From contig JARLJF010000116.1 of NCBI GenBank assembly GCA_031291335.1, positions 1 through 57,601 on the forward strand: a DNA stretch of 57,601 bases. Reading direction: 5' to 3'. Positions 39,301 to 48,120 of the stretch are shown one piece after another. Each line of letters starts with the position of its first letter. Positions within the stretch are counted from its first letter, which is position 1. Below the pieces are notes generated by a model. It saw nothing but the letters and a program-made list of their open reading frames with translations. It ran no database searches and had not been told where the DNA came from. The stretch comes from Pandoraea sp. Its GTDB lineage: Bacteria > Pseudomonadota > Gammaproteobacteria > Burkholderiales > Burkholderiaceae. Position numbers and translations under genes: made by a program.

Positions 39301-39333
39301 GGCATTGCGGCGGGGCTGCGTAATACCGGCTGA
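36331..39333 (+). CDS. ppc: phosphoenolpyruvate carboxylase
   Basis: Carboxylates PEP with bicarbonate to oxaloacetate, the anaplerotic feed of the TCA cycle. The 1000-residue protein is longer than the roughly 880-residue E. coli enzyme. About 65 residues of Lys/Ala/Pro-rich sequence precede the catalytic domain, and a Gly-x-Asp insert sits near residues 844-863. Catalytic His199 ([12 protein letters not shown]) and the glycine-rich loop [12 protein letters not shown] (about 674-685) are intact, as is the C-terminal end [17 protein letters not shown] before ATG 36331 supports the start. It diverges from hemC. Confidence 0.96.
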   Translation: MKSSAKVKAPQEGLAKSVGKTPPAKAAAAAPSTSQPTLAALDAPANAKAPKARRSREDKDAPLREDIRFLGRLLGDVLREQQGSAAFDLVETIRQNAVRFHREGDRSAARALDTLLGGLTNEQAIQVVRAFSYFSHLANIAEDRHHNRRRRVHALAGSRAQPGSLSAALQSLKDAGRADPATLQAFFASALIVPVLTAHPTEVQRKSILDAEREIARLLAHRDDALTERESSRNTESMRAYVTTLWQTRMLRSSRLTVADEIENALSYYRSTFLTEIPALYDDVSAELHDAVPSVRAEGLGRFLQMGSWIGGDRDGNPNVTAQTLQLAITRQAAEIFAHYLEEVHLLGAELSVSQLLAGASDALLTLARRSPDDSPHRTDEPYRRALIGVYARLAATAREWVGHVPHRGAIGNASPYLDAAEFISDLNTVVASLMAHHGGALISQRLGPLVRAAEVFGFHLASIDLRQSSDIHEAVIAELFAKAGVEANYAKLDESGKLALLLRELREPRPLFSPYLDYSQRTRDELAVFAAARDIRARFGPRAVRNYIISHTETVSDLVEVMLLQKETGLFHGALGSDSAKAVEPKVGAMVIPLFETIADLRNAPVIMREFFDIPGMSDVMTQQGGEQEVMLGYSDSNKDGGFLTSNWELYKAELALVHLFEEKGIRLRLFHGRGGTVGRGGGPTYQAILSQPPGTVNGQIRLTEQGEIISSKFANPEIGRRNLETIVAATLEATLLPSRNQPPRLAAYEKVMQTLSDTAFAAYRNLVYETPGFTDYFFSATPIAEIAELNIGSRPASRKFSDPKNRRIEDLRAIPWGFSWGQCRLLITGWYGFGSAVSAYLDGVDGADGDDGKDGKGNETGREKRLDTLRQMVKRWPFFANLLSNMDMVLAKTDLGVASRYAELVADEKLRKRVFNRIVGEWQSTSQALALITGHEERLADNPLLARSIKNRFPYLDPLNHLQVELLQRHRAGESDERARRGIHLSINGIAAGLRNTG

Positions 39334-39351
39334 TTGGCTGACTGGCTGAAG
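39328..39351 (+). repeat. Three 8-bp tandem units across the ppc stop codon
   Basis: GGCTGATT, GGCTGACT and GGCTGAAG run head to tail. The TGA stop of ppc (39331-39333) lies in the first unit. The six-base core GGCTGA is identical in all three. The 287-bp gap that follows to the next gene shows nothing else I can name. Confidence 0.6.
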
Positions 39352-39620
39352 CACGAATTGACGCCTGAAATGCATCACACTGCGCCGGCTCCGCAATACG
39401 CGGGGTTGGCGCAGAACGCCGGCTCTCGAGAGACCTCTTTGCGGACTTCCGCAGACTTGCGCGGTCCGCGGTCCGGGCCGCCGTCCGGTTCGTAGTCGCC
39501 AACACCGCCAGTTCACCGCCAATTTTCGAGACCCTTGGGATTCTACCCAACGACAGTCGACCGATAGGACGGTATATTTCGACGGATTCGATCCGATGGC
39601 TGCCGGGGGGCCAATCCATC

Positions 39621-40472
39621 ATGCATTCCGATTCCAACGCACTAGCTGCACTATCCGCACGCACAGCACGCACTACTACCCATACGACTTGCACTGCCCG
39701 TATCACCTGCACCACCCGCGTACGTCGGGCTGCCACGCTACTCACAGCGACGGCGCTCGCACTGCTTTCCTCTGGCACGCAGGCCGGCACTGCCGCCCCG
39801 ATGCCCGCGCGCGACGCCAGCACCTATCCGTCGAACACGCTCACCGCCGCTGCGCCGCATGGCGTGCGGGGCCTCGCCGTGCGTCTGGTCTCGCAGACGC
39901 TGGCAGCCTCGCCCGACACGTCGACCAAGCCGACCAAGCCGCGGCCGGTCGTCGACCCGGTACTCGACCCGCTAATGAACGGCATTCTGGAGCGTCTGGC
40001 GATCAGCGAAGCGGTGGCACGCACCAAATACACCTCCGGCAAACCGGTTCAGGACACCCCGCGCGAACAGGCGTTGCTTGACAGCGTGGGAGAGCGCGCC
40101 GCGCAGTTCGGCCTGACGCCCGCGCAAGCCCGTACCTTCTTCCGTTTGCAGATCGAGGCAGGCAAGCTGGTGCAGACCGCCCTGCTGGCTCGCTGGGCGC
40201 GTGAGGGCCGCGCCCCGGGCGAGCCCGTCGATCTGGCCTCGCGACTGCGCCCGGCGCTCGACCGGCTGGGCACGTCGCTCATGCACGATCTCGGACGCCT
40301 GTGCGCGCTGCCCGACGATCCGACACGCATGGCGCGCATTCATCAGGCCCGTGAGCGCATCGCGAAGGCGGCGAAGCTCGAAGCGCTGCAACGCGCGGCG
40401 TTCGACGAAGCAACCTCGGGCCTCTGTCTGTCGGCGCCGCCGCGCATCTGGACACTGTCGCAGGCGAACTGA
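39621..40472 (+). CDS. periplasmic/secreted chorismate mutase (AroQ gamma class)
   Basis: A 283-residue precursor. The C-terminal part (about 115-275) has the gamma-class monofunctional chorismate mutase pattern: [20 protein letters not shown], then [17 protein letters not shown] and [16 protein letters not shown], with the conserved Arg/Lys and Gln positions of the chorismate pocket. The N-terminus has a hydrophobic signal-like stretch ([18 protein letters not shown], about 36-53) after an unusually long Thr/Ala-rich leader, so a shorter start may be used. Export would place the enzyme outside the cytoplasmic shikimate pathway. It is a single gene between ppc and argH, not in an aromatic operon. 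Confidence 0.88.
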   Translation: MHSDSNALAALSARTARTTTHTTCTARITCTTRVRRAATLLTATALALLSSGTQAGTAAPMPARDASTYPSNTLTAAAPHGVRGLAVRLVSQTLAASPDTSTKPTKPRPVVDPVLDPLMNGILERLAISEAVARTKYTSGKPVQDTPREQALLDSVGERAAQFGLTPAQARTFFRLQIEAGKLVQTALLARWAREGRAPGEPVDLASRLRPALDRLGTSLMHDLGRLCALPDDPTRMARIHQARERIAKAAKLEALQRAAFDEATSGLCLSAPPRIWTLSQAN

Positions 40473-40521
40473 CCGAGGCAGGCCCGGCGCGGGGCCTGTC
40501 GTGGCGACACCGTCGGGGTTG

Positions 40522-40527
40522 TATAAT
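40522..40527 (+). promoter_or_regulatory. argH -10 element (TATAAT)
   Basis: A perfect TATAAT lies 72 nt upstream of the argH ATG in the 127-bp gap after the chorismate mutase gene. The -35 region is a poor match (TCGTGG at 17 bp). No ARG-box palindrome was recognised. Confidence 0.5.
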
Positions 40528-40599
40528 CACGGTTTTCCGTGCTCTGCCACGGTTTGCTTCAATTTGCCCCGATGGGCCTCGATTAGCCACGCTACGACA

Positions 40600-41997
40600 A
40601 TGACCTCCCAACTCCACAAGAAAGGCGAAGCCTGGTCGGCCCGCTTTTCCGAACCCGTTTCCGAACTCGTCAAGCGCTATACGGCGTCGGTGTTCTTCGA
40701 CAAGCGCCTCGCGCTGTTCGACATCGAAGGCTCGCTCGCGCATGCCGACATGCTCTCGGCACAAGGCATCATCAGCGCCCAGGATCTCGCCGATATCCAG
40801 CGCGGCATGACGCAGATCCGCGGCGAGATCGAGCGAGGCGAGTTCGAGTGGCAACTGGATCTCGAAGACGTTCACCTGAACATCGAAGCACGCCTGACCG
40901 CCCTGATCGGCGACGCCGGCAAGCGCCTGCACACCGGCCGCTCGCGTAACGATCAGGTCGCGACCGACATCCGTCTGTGGCTGCGTAGCGAAATCGACCG
41001 CATCGGCAATCACCTCGGCGATCTGCGCCGTGCGCTGCTCGATCTGGCCGAGCAGCACAGCGCCACGATCCTCCCGGGCTTCACCCATCTGCAAGTGGCA
41101 CAGCCGGTGACGTTCGGTCATCACCTGCTGGCTTACTTCGAGATGTTCAGCCGCGACGCCGAGCGCATGCTCGATGTGCGCCGCCGCGTGAACCGTCTGC
41201 CGCTGGGCGCCGCCGCACTGGCCGGCACGAGCTACCCGATCGATCGTGAGCGCGTTGCCGCATCGCTCGGCTTCGAGGAAGTCTGCGCAAACTCGCTCGA
41301 CGCGGTGTCGGATCGCGACTTCGCCATCGAATTCACGGCCGCCGCAGCGCTCGTGATGACGCACATCTCGCGCTTCTCGGAAGAACTGGTGCTGTGGATC
41401 AGCCCGCGCGTGGGCTTCATCGATCTGGCCGATCGTTTCTGCACCGGCAGCTCGATCATGCCGCAGAAGAAGAACCCCGACGTGCCCGAGCTGGCGCGCG
41501 GCAAGACGGGCCGCGTCAACGGTCACCTGATCGCCCTGCTCACGCTGATGAAGGGCCAGCCCCTGGCGTACAACAAGGACAATCAGGAAGACAAGGAGCC
41601 CCTGTTCGATACGGTCGACACCGTCATCGACACGCTGCGCATCTTCGCGGACATGGTGCCGGGCATCAAGGTGCGCGAAGCCAATATGCGCAACGCCGCG
41701 CTGCAAGGCTTCTCGACGGCAACCGATCTGGCCGACTACCTCGTCAAGAAGGGTCTGCCGTTCCGCGATGCTCACGAAATCGTGGCTCACGCCGTGAAGA
41801 TCTGCTCGGATCGCGACATTGATCTGGCCGACCTGTCACTCGTCGAGTTGCAGAAGTTCTCGCCGCTCGTCGGTGAAGACGTCTTCGAGTGCCTCACGCT
41901 CGAAGGCTCGGTCGCCAGCCGCAACCATATCGGTGGCACGGCCCCGGCACAGGTGCAGCGCGCCATCGCCGCGGCTCGCGCGAAGCTTGCCAAGTAA
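40600..41997 (+). CDS. argH: argininosuccinate lyase
   Basis: Splits argininosuccinate into arginine and fumarate, the last step of arginine synthesis. The 465-residue enzyme carries the fumarase/aspartase superfamily signature [12 protein letters not shown] at about 284-295, [14 protein letters not shown] near 108-121, and TGFTHLQ-type segment [12 protein letters not shown] near 158. ATG 40600 ([12 protein letters not shown]) was chosen by family length; the frame is open much further upstream through the preceding gene. It is transcribed alone from its own promoter to a strong terminator at 42059. Confidence 0.96.
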   Translation: MTSQLHKKGEAWSARFSEPVSELVKRYTASVFFDKRLALFDIEGSLAHADMLSAQGIISAQDLADIQRGMTQIRGEIERGEFEWQLDLEDVHLNIEARLTALIGDAGKRLHTGRSRNDQVATDIRLWLRSEIDRIGNHLGDLRRALLDLAEQHSATILPGFTHLQVAQPVTFGHHLLAYFEMFSRDAERMLDVRRRVNRLPLGAAALAGTSYPIDRERVAASLGFEEVCANSLDAVSDRDFAIEFTAAAALVMTHISRFSEELVLWISPRVGFIDLADRFCTGSSIMPQKKNPDVPELARGKTGRVNGHLIALLTLMKGQPLAYNKDNQEDKEPLFDTVDTVIDTLRIFADMVPGIKVREANMRNAALQGFSTATDLADYLVKKGLPFRDAHEIVAHAVKICSDRDIDLADLSLVELQKFSPLVGEDVFECLTLEGSVASRNHIGGTAPAQVQRAIAAARAKLAK

Positions 41998-42058
41998 AGT
42001 CGTCTGGCTGAGTCTCCGGGCACGTTCCGACTGATTGAGACTTCGCCGGCTTCAACGA

Positions 42059-42088
42059 AAATGCCACCCTTTCGGGTGGCATTTTTTA
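42059..42088. terminator. Bidirectional terminator between argH and gltS
   Basis: An 11-bp perfect stem (42059-42069 with 42074-42084) with loop TTTC. The right side runs into a T tract (42082-42087) for argH, and the left side starts with A residues, which become T on the minus strand for the convergent gltS. Confidence 0.92.
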
Positions 42089-42117
42089 TTGCGATGAACC
42101 GCGTCACACGCCTCGCA

Positions 42118-43332
42118 TCAGAACAGCGGCAACGACAGGAACCCCTTGATGATGAGCGCGTTGAGGATGTCGATGAAGAACGCCCCGACCATCGGCACGA
42201 TCAGGAACGCGATGTGCGACGGACCGAAACGCTCGGTCACCGCCTGCATGTTGGCAATCGCCGTCGGCGTCGCGCCCAGCCCGAAGCCGCAATGGCCAGC
42301 GGCAAGCACTGCCGCATCGTAGTTGCTTCCCATGACGCGGAACGTGACGAAGATCGCGTACACGGCCATTGCGACCGCCTGCACGACGAGAATCACGATC
42401 ATCGGCAACGCCAGCGTCGAGAGGTCCCACAGGCGCAACGTCATGAGCGCCATCGCCAGAAACAGCGACAGACTCACGTTGCCCAGCACGGACAATGAAC
42501 GCTCGAACACTTCATAGCCCACGAGCGACAGCAGGTTACGCACGACAACCCCGGTGAAAAGCACGCAAACGAAGGTTGGCAATTCAAACGCCGTGCCCGA
42601 CAGCCAGCGCGCAATGATCTCGCCGCCCAGCAGGCAGATCGCGATCATCGCAACCGTCTCGATCAGCGCCTGCGCGGTGATCAGACGCACCGTGTGCGGT
42701 TGCTCGAAGCCTTCCGGCGCTGCGTCCTTCGCGGCATCGACGCCCGGCACCGTGTTGCCCAGACGACTCACGAGATAACGCGCCACCGGGCCACCTAGCA
42801 AGCCGCCCAGCACCAGCCCGAAGGTGGCGCAGGCCATTGCGATCTCCAACGCCGACTGCACACCGTAGCGCGTGGTCAGCGTCTCGCCCCAGGCTGCGCC
42901 CGTGCCATGACCACCCGCCAGCGTGATCGACCCGCCCAGCAGGCCGACGCCCGGCGCCAGACCCATCATCGTGGCAAGACCGACACCGATCGCGTTCTGC
43001 ATGATCAACATGCCCGCCACCACGCCGAGGAACAGCACCAACCGACGCCCGCCCGCCTTCAGACTGGCCAGATTGGCCGATAGACCGATCGTGGCGAAGA
43101 AGGCGAGCATCAGGGGCGTTTGCATCGAGGTATCGAACTTCAGCTCGACGTGCCCGAACTGGCGCAGCGCCAAGGCGCCCACCGCGACAAGCAACCCCGC
43201 AGCCACCGGTTCCGGAATGCTGTAGGTGCGCAGCGGGGAGATCCACTCCACCAGTTTGCGGCCCAGTAACAACACCAACGTGGCACATACGAGCGTGCCG
43301 TAGTTACTGAACACCAATTGTCCGGTTTCCAT
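42118..43332 (-). CDS. gltS: sodium/glutamate symporter
   Basis: A 404-residue inner-membrane protein that imports glutamate with Na+ (ESS family). It is hydrophobic throughout, about ten helices in two inverted repeats. Family features include GFGLGATPTAIANMQ near the C-terminus and AGGHGTGAAWGETL near residue 135. ATG 43332 (METGQLVFSNYG) follows AGGGGGG at 5-8 nt, so the 13 further codons to 43371 are rejected. It converges with argH and lies downstream of an Orn/Lys/Arg decarboxylase gene, with a 348-bp gap and terminator between. A joint role in acid or amino-acid metabolism is possible but unproven. Confidence 0.95.
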   Translation of the reverse strand: METGQLVFSNYGTLVCATLVLLLGRKLVEWISPLRTYSIPEPVAAGLLVAVGALALRQFGHVELKFDTSMQTPLMLAFFATIGLSANLASLKAGGRRLVLFLGVVAGMLIMQNAIGVGLATMMGLAPGVGLLGGSITLAGGHGTGAAWGETLTTRYGVQSALEIAMACATFGLVLGGLLGGPVARYLVSRLGNTVPGVDAAKDAAPEGFEQPHTVRLITAQALIETVAMIAICLLGGEIIARWLSGTAFELPTFVCVLFTGVVVRNLLSLVGYEVFERSLSVLGNVSLSLFLAMALMTLRLWDLSTLALPMIVILVVQAVAMAVYAIFVTFRVMGSNYDAAVLAAGHCGFGLGATPTAIANMQAVTERFGPSHIAFLIVPMVGAFFIDILNALIIKGFLSLPLF

Positions 43333-43499
43333 GAACCCCCCTGCTCGAAAAAAGTGCGTTGAGTGTAGCAATCGAATTGGCGCAAATTACTGGGAAATCA
43401 CCCAAATTTGAGAAATTCAATCCAAAGCACAAACCGAGCGTTTGGGGTCGCGTCGCGTCACTATACCGGCCTTTTCGCGCCAATTCAGTGCGGTTTGGA

Positions 43500-43521
43500 C
43501 CGATATCCATAGGGATATCGG
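43500..43521. repeat. Inverted repeat in gltS/decarboxylase spacer
   Basis: A 9-bp perfect inverted repeat CCGATATCC/GGATATCGG (43500-43508 with 43513-43521) with spacer ATAG. It is in the 348-bp gap 43333-43680, which otherwise holds the gltS upstream region and the decarboxylase terminator. It is too AT-rich in the arms and lacks a T-run, so it looks like a protein binding site, perhaps for regulation of gltS, rather than a terminator. Confidence 0.45.
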
Positions 43522-43625
43522 AAGCGCGCAGGTCGGCAATGTGCTGGCGAGGTACCGGCCATGAGATCCAGACAATACAAACAGGCGTATATGGCACGTC
43601 GCCGTTCGCCCGATGGGTCCCGGGC

Positions 43626-43655
43626 AAAAAAAAGCCCCATGCTTTCACATGGGGC
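43626..43655 (-). terminator. Terminator of the decarboxylase gene
   Basis: An 8-bp perfect stem GCCCCATG/CATGGGGC (43634-43641 with 43648-43655) with a 6-nt loop. On the minus strand it is followed by a run of T (complement of 43626-43633). It lies 26 bp past the decarboxylase stop codon. Confidence 0.9.
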
Positions 43656-43680
43656 CATTCTTGACGTCAGTGACAACGAC

Positions 43681-45966
43681 TTACTGACGCACGCAGTCCA
43701 CGAAATATTCGGGACGTCCGTCCACTTCCTCGACAACCAGACCGTGAATATCGGTGTGGAAGCCCGGGAAGCGCTCGTTGAAGTCACGTGCGAAGCGCAG
43801 GTACTCGATGATCGCGGCGTTGAAGCGCTCGCCCGGAATCAACAGCGGAATGCCCGGCGGGTACGGCGTGAGCAGCACGCTTGTCACGCGGCCTTCGAGT
43901 TCGTCGATAGGCACCCGGTCGATCTGGCGGTGCGCCAGCTTCGAGAACGCATCGGTCGGTTTCATCGCCGGCTGCATGTCCGAGAGGTACATCTCGGTCG
44001 TCACGCGGGCCACGTCGTTCGCCTTGTACACGCTGTGAATCTGATCGCACAGGTCACGCAGGCCGATACGCTCGTAGCGCGGGAACTTCGCCACGAACTC
44101 GGGCAGCACACGCCACAGCGGGCGGTTGTGATCGTAGTCGTCCTTGAACTGCTGCAACTCGGTCACCATCGAGTTCCAACGGCCCTTGGTAATACCGATG
44201 GTGAACATGATGAAGAACGAATACAGACCCGTCTTCTCGACGATGATGCCGTGCTCGGCCAGATACTTGGTGACGATCGCCGCCGGAATCCCGCTCTCGC
44301 CGAACTCGCCGTCCACGTCCAGCCCCGGCGTGATGATCGTCGCCTTGATCGGATCGAGCATGTTGAAGCCGTCGGCCAGATCGCCGAAACCGTGCCAGCG
44401 GTCGTTCGCACGCAGCACCCAGTCGTCACGCTGAATCGTGCCCTCGTCGCCCAGATTCTCCGGGCCCCAGACCGAGAACCACCACGAATCGCCGTACTCC
44501 TTGTCCACCTTGCGCATGGCGCGGCGGAAGTCGAGCGCCTCGACAATCGATTCCTCCACGAGCGCCGTGCCGCCCGGTGGCTCCATCATGGCTGCCGCCA
44601 CGTCGCACGACGCGATGATGGCGTACTGCGGCGACGTCGACGTGTGCATCAGATACGCCTCGTTGAAGCGGTACGTATCGAACGTGCGAGCGTCGGAGTC
44701 CTGCACCACGATCTGCGACGCCTGCGAGATACCGGCGAGCAGCTTGTGCGTCGAGTGCGTCGCGTAGATGGTCGCTTCCGACGAGCGCGGACGGCCTTCG
44801 CCAATCGCGTGCATGTCGCGGTAGAAATCATGGAACGTCGCGTGCGGCAGCCAGGCTTCGTCGAAATGCAGCGTGTCGACGCTGTTGCCCAGCACTTCCT
44901 TGATCATCTCGACGTTGTAGATCACGCCGTCATACGTGCTCTGCGTGATCGTCAGAATGCGCGGCTTGGCGTTCGGGTCACGTTCGAGCACTTCGCGGGC
45001 GAACGGGTTCGCTTCGATCTTGGCGCGGATGACTTCCGGCTCGAATTCCGACTTCGGAATCGGGCCGATGATGCCCAGGTGATTGCGTGTCGGCGTGAGG
45101 AACACCGGCACGGCACCCGTCATCGTGATCGCGTGCAGGATCGACTTGTGGCAGTTGCGGTCGACGACAACGATGTCGCCCGGCGCCACGGTGGCGTGCC
45201 ACACGATCTTGTTCGACGTCGACGTGCCATTCGTCACGAAGAAGAGGTGATCGGCGTTGAAAATGCGCGCGGCATTGCGCTCGGACGCCCCCACCGGGCC
45301 ATTGTGATCGAGCAGTTGCCCCAGTTCTTCCACGGCGTTGCACACGTCAGCGCGCAGCATGTTCTCGCCGAAGAACTGGTGGAACATCTGACCCACCGGG
45401 CTTTTCAGGAACGCCACACCGCCCGAGTGCCCCGGGCAATGCCACGAGTACGAACCGTCGGCCGCGTAGTGCGTGAGCGAGCGGAAGAACGGCGGCGGCA
45501 GCGAGTCGAGATACGACTTGGCTTCACGAATGATGTGACGCGCCACGAACTCCGGCGTGTCTTCGAACATGTGAATGAAGCCGTGCAGCTCGCGCAGAAT
45601 GTCGTTCGGGATGTGGCGCGACGTGCGTGTCTCGCCGTACAGGAAAATCGGAATGTCCGGATTGCGACGGCGCACTTCCTGCACGAAGGCGCGCAGGTTG
45701 ATGATGGCCAGCGCCAGTTCCCCCTCGCCCTCACCGCCCGATTCGCTCGAGAACGTGCCGAACTCGTCGTCGTCGATGGACAGGATGAAGCTCGATGCGC
45801 GGCTTGCCTGTTGCGCAAACGAGGTCAGGTCACCATAGCTCGTGAGACCGTTGACTTCCATGCCCTCGGCTTCGATGGCCTCCGCCAAGGAGCGAATCCC
45901 GGATCCGGAGATATTTTCGGAGCGGAAGTCCTCGTCGATGATGACGATCGGAAAACGGAATTTCAT
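43681..45966 (-). CDS. Orn/Lys/Arg family PLP decarboxylase
   Basis: A 761-residue fold-type I decarboxylase of the AdiA/CadA/SpeC class that converts a basic amino acid to its diamine and CO2. The N-terminal receiver-like wing domain (about 1-130) starts MKFRFPIVIIDEDFRS. The PLP core has ATHSTHKLLAG with Schiff-base Lys408 and HFDEAW with Asp369; the C-terminal OKR domain follows. The substrate (arginine, lysine or ornithine) is not decided by motifs; arginine or lysine are the usual annotations in relatives. ATG 45966 has AAGGAA upstream, so ten extra codons are rejected. dcd ends 104 bp upstream with a hairpin between. Confidence 0.93.
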   Translation of the reverse strand: MKFRFPIVIIDEDFRSENISGSGIRSLAEAIEAEGMEVNGLTSYGDLTSFAQQASRASSFILSIDDDEFGTFSSESGGEGEGELALAIINLRAFVQEVRRRNPDIPIFLYGETRTSRHIPNDILRELHGFIHMFEDTPEFVARHIIREAKSYLDSLPPPFFRSLTHYAADGSYSWHCPGHSGGVAFLKSPVGQMFHQFFGENMLRADVCNAVEELGQLLDHNGPVGASERNAARIFNADHLFFVTNGTSTSNKIVWHATVAPGDIVVVDRNCHKSILHAITMTGAVPVFLTPTRNHLGIIGPIPKSEFEPEVIRAKIEANPFAREVLERDPNAKPRILTITQSTYDGVIYNVEMIKEVLGNSVDTLHFDEAWLPHATFHDFYRDMHAIGEGRPRSSEATIYATHSTHKLLAGISQASQIVVQDSDARTFDTYRFNEAYLMHTSTSPQYAIIASCDVAAAMMEPPGGTALVEESIVEALDFRRAMRKVDKEYGDSWWFSVWGPENLGDEGTIQRDDWVLRANDRWHGFGDLADGFNMLDPIKATIITPGLDVDGEFGESGIPAAIVTKYLAEHGIIVEKTGLYSFFIMFTIGITKGRWNSMVTELQQFKDDYDHNRPLWRVLPEFVAKFPRYERIGLRDLCDQIHSVYKANDVARVTTEMYLSDMQPAMKPTDAFSKLAHRQIDRVPIDELEGRVTSVLLTPYPPGIPLLIPGERFNAAIIEYLRFARDFNERFPGFHTDIHGLVVEEVDGRPEYFVDCVRQ

Positions 45967-45979
45967 TGGCGTTCCTTCG

Positions 45980-46017
45980 ACAAAAGAACGAGCCACGGTC
46001 CGACATGGCCGTGGCTC
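45980..46017 (-). terminator. Hairpin between dcd and decarboxylase gene
   Basis: A 9-bp stem GAGCCACGG/CCGTGGCTC (45990-45998 with 46009-46017) is followed on the minus strand by GTTCTTTT. It fits an intrinsic terminator for dcd. The decarboxylase ATG is only 24 nt beyond the stem, leaving no room for a promoter downstream of it, so it may act as an attenuator or a leaky terminator. Confidence 0.7.
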
Positions 46018-46070
46018 TTGGGCAGTGCGATATAGGGGATGCTCACCGGCGGCGAGTCGAGCGTAGCAGG

Positions 46071-46640
46071 CTAGGTTTTCGGCAGCGTGACACCACGCTG
46101 TCCCTGATACTTGCCGCCGCGGTCCTTGTACGAGGTCTCGCAGACTTCGTCGGATTCGAAGAACAGCACCTGAGCCACGCCCTCATTGGCGTAGATCTTG
46201 GCCGGCAGCGGCGTCGTGTTCGAGAATTCCAGCGTCACGTAGCCCTCCCACTCAGGTTCGAACGGCGTCACGTTCACGATGATGCCGCAACGGGCATACG
46301 TCGATTTGCCCAGACACACGGTGAGCACGCTGCGCGGAATGCGGAAGTACTCGACGGTGCGCGCGAGCGCGAACGAGTTCGGCGGAATGATGCAGACATC
46401 GCTCTCGACGTCGACAAAGGACTTCTCGTCGAAGTTCTTCGGGTCGACGATCGTCGAATTGATGTTCGTGAAGACCTTGAATTCAGGCGCACAGCGGATG
46501 TCGTAGCCGTAACTCGACGTGCCGTAGCTGACGATCTTCTGCCCGTCCTGGGAATACCGGATCTGCGACGGCTCGAAGGGCTCGATCATGCCGTGCTCTT
46601 CGGCCATACGCCGGATCCATTTATCGGACTTGATGCTCAT
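46071..46640 (-). CDS. dcd: dCTP deaminase
   Basis: Deaminates dCTP to dUTP, the main route to dTMP in many Gram-negative bacteria. The 189-residue protein belongs to the trimeric dUTPase-like fold and has family segments [17 protein letters not shown] at the start, [13 protein letters not shown] [14 protein letters not shown], and VGKSTYAR-type [20 protein letters not shown] with the catalytic Glu region. ATG 46640 fits the family; the 28 extra codons to 46724 are rejected. A TAAAAT hexamer (46682-46687, minus strand) about 42 nt upstream may be the -10 element. Confidence 0.95.
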   Translation of the reverse strand: MSIKSDKWIRRMAEEHGMIEPFEPSQIRYSQDGQKIVSYGTSSYGYDIRCAPEFKVFTNINSTIVDPKNFDEKSFVDVESDVCIIPPNSFALARTVEYFRIPRSVLTVCLGKSTYARCGIIVNVTPFEPEWEGYVTLEFSNTTPLPAKIYANEGVAQVLFFESDEVCETSYKDRGGKYQGQRGVTLPKT

Positions 46641-46763
46641 GTGTGGGCCTGAACTAGCGTAGTACGTGAAAAAGTGGGCGTATTTTACGCGATTGTTGCG
46701 GTGCGGTGATGTTTTCACTCGCACCGCCCCGCCTGGGGCGCCCAGGGCCCCTGCCAGCCGTTC

Positions 46764-47846
46764 TTACGTGTTCTGAACGACGATCGACGGGAACTTGCTC
46801 GTCATGTCCTTCTGCTTGGCCGCGATCTTCACCGCCACCTTGCGGGCGATAGCCCTGTAAAGCTCGGCCACGCGGCCGTCCGGGTCGCCCACCACGCTCG
46901 GCATACCGGCGTCGGCATGCACGCGAATGCTCATCTCCAGCGGCAGCTTGCCCAGCAGATCCACGTCAAAGTCATGGCTCATGCGCTCGCCGCCGCCCAC
47001 GCCGAAGATCGGCTCTTCATGGCCGCAGTTCGAGCAGATGTGAAGGCTCATGTTCTCGATGAGGCCCAGGATCGGCACGCCGACCTTCTCGAACATCTTG
47101 AGACCCTTGCGAGCGTCGAGCAGCGCCAGGTCCTGCGGCGTGGTAACGATGACCGCACCGGTGACCGGCACCTTCTGCGCGAGCGTGAGCTGAATATCGC
47201 CCGTGCCCGGCGGCATGTCGACGATCAGATAGTCGAGGTCGTGCCAGTTCGTCTGGTTGAGCAATTGTTCGAGCGCCTGCGTGACCATCGGGCCGCGCCA
47301 GACCATCGGATTGTCGGGTTCGATCAGAAAACCGATGGAGCTGGCCTGCAGGCCGTGGCCGACCATGGGCTCAAGCGTCTTGCCGTCCTTCGATTCGGGC
47401 TTGCCGTGAATGCCCAGCAACGTGGGCAGCGACGGGCCGTAGATATCGGCATCGAGAATGCCGACATTGGCGCCTTCGGCTGCGAGTGCCAGCGCCAGGT
47501 TCACGGCCGTGGTGCTCTTGCCCACACCGCCCTTGCCCGACGCCACCGCCACGATGTTCTTCACGTTAGGCAGGAGTTTCACGCCGCGCTGAACGGCATG
47601 CGACACGATCTTCTGACCGATTTCGACGGCAACGCGCTCGACACCGGGCAGTTTGCCAACGGCCTCGGTAATGCGGGCGCGCATCGCTTCGAACTGGCTT
47701 TTCGCGGGATAGCCGAATTCGATCTGGATGCCGACGTGGCCGTGCTCGGCCGCGACCTGTTTCACATACTTACCGGCAATCAGATCGAGCCCTGTGTCAG
47801 GGTCGACGATGCCACGCAGCACTTCATTGATTTGGGCGACTTCCAT
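46764..47846 (-). CDS. apbC: iron-sulfur cluster carrier protein Mrp/ApbC
   Basis: A 360-residue P-loop ATPase of the Mrp/NBP35/MinD family that binds and transfers [4Fe-4S] clusters to apoproteins. An N-terminal MIP18-like domain (about 1-90: INEVLRGIVDPDTGLDL) precedes the deviant Walker A GKGGVGKST at 104-112. The cluster-binding CSNCGHEEP (Cys-x-x-Cys) is near residue 270. ATG 47846 (MEVAQINEVL) is chosen over the open frame to 47936 because it gives the standard length. It is a single gene, 274 bp from the divergent OmpA-like gene. Confidence 0.94.
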   Translation of the reverse strand: MEVAQINEVLRGIVDPDTGLDLIAGKYVKQVAAEHGHVGIQIEFGYPAKSQFEAMRARITEAVGKLPGVERVAVEIGQKIVSHAVQRGVKLLPNVKNIVAVASGKGGVGKSTTAVNLALALAAEGANVGILDADIYGPSLPTLLGIHGKPESKDGKTLEPMVGHGLQASSIGFLIEPDNPMVWRGPMVTQALEQLLNQTNWHDLDYLIVDMPPGTGDIQLTLAQKVPVTGAVIVTTPQDLALLDARKGLKMFEKVGVPILGLIENMSLHICSNCGHEEPIFGVGGGERMSHDFDVDLLGKLPLEMSIRVHADAGMPSVVGDPDGRVAELYRAIARKVAVKIAAKQKDMTSKFPSIVVQNT

Positions 47847-47935
47847 GTGGTCTCTCGCTCTGTCGAGGCGCGCCGGCAAAGGCCCGGCAAGCGCTAACAA
47901 CTTGTAACATCCATGGCGCACGCTCTCGATTAGCA

Positions 47936-48060
47936 TGCGAGGCGCGCGTGTTTTGGGGAACCAGCCGTCGCGGCAATCTGTCCTTGCCTGCGGTTGACAC
48001 TCAGCGCTATTGTAAAAGACGGCGCGCCCTCAGGCTCAAAACCCCTGCGAGGCGCGCGTG
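47936..48060 (+). repeat. 15-bp direct repeat pair in the apbC/OmpA-like spacer
   Basis: TGCGAGGCGCGCGTG occurs at 47936-47950 and again at 48046-48060, 110 bp apart, with related bases continuing on the right of each copy. A TTGACA hexamer (47994-47999) lies between them, but no good -10 is found at 16-18 bp, so the promoter of the OmpA-like gene is not resolved. Confidence 0.55.
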
Positions 48061-48120
48061 CTTCGGCGAAGTGCTCACGCGTTGTTTCATGACTGCAAGC
48101 TAATCGAGAAGGAGCCTTAA

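Noticed and set aside
43561..46035. An 824-codon rightward open frame antisense to the decarboxylase
   Set aside because: The decarboxylase has intact PLP motifs over the whole length; the antisense product is Arg/Val/His-rich and not family-like.
47994..47999. TTGACA hexamer upstream of the OmpA-like gene
   Set aside because: No acceptable -10 hexamer at 15-19 bp spacing; TATTGT is only 9 bp away.
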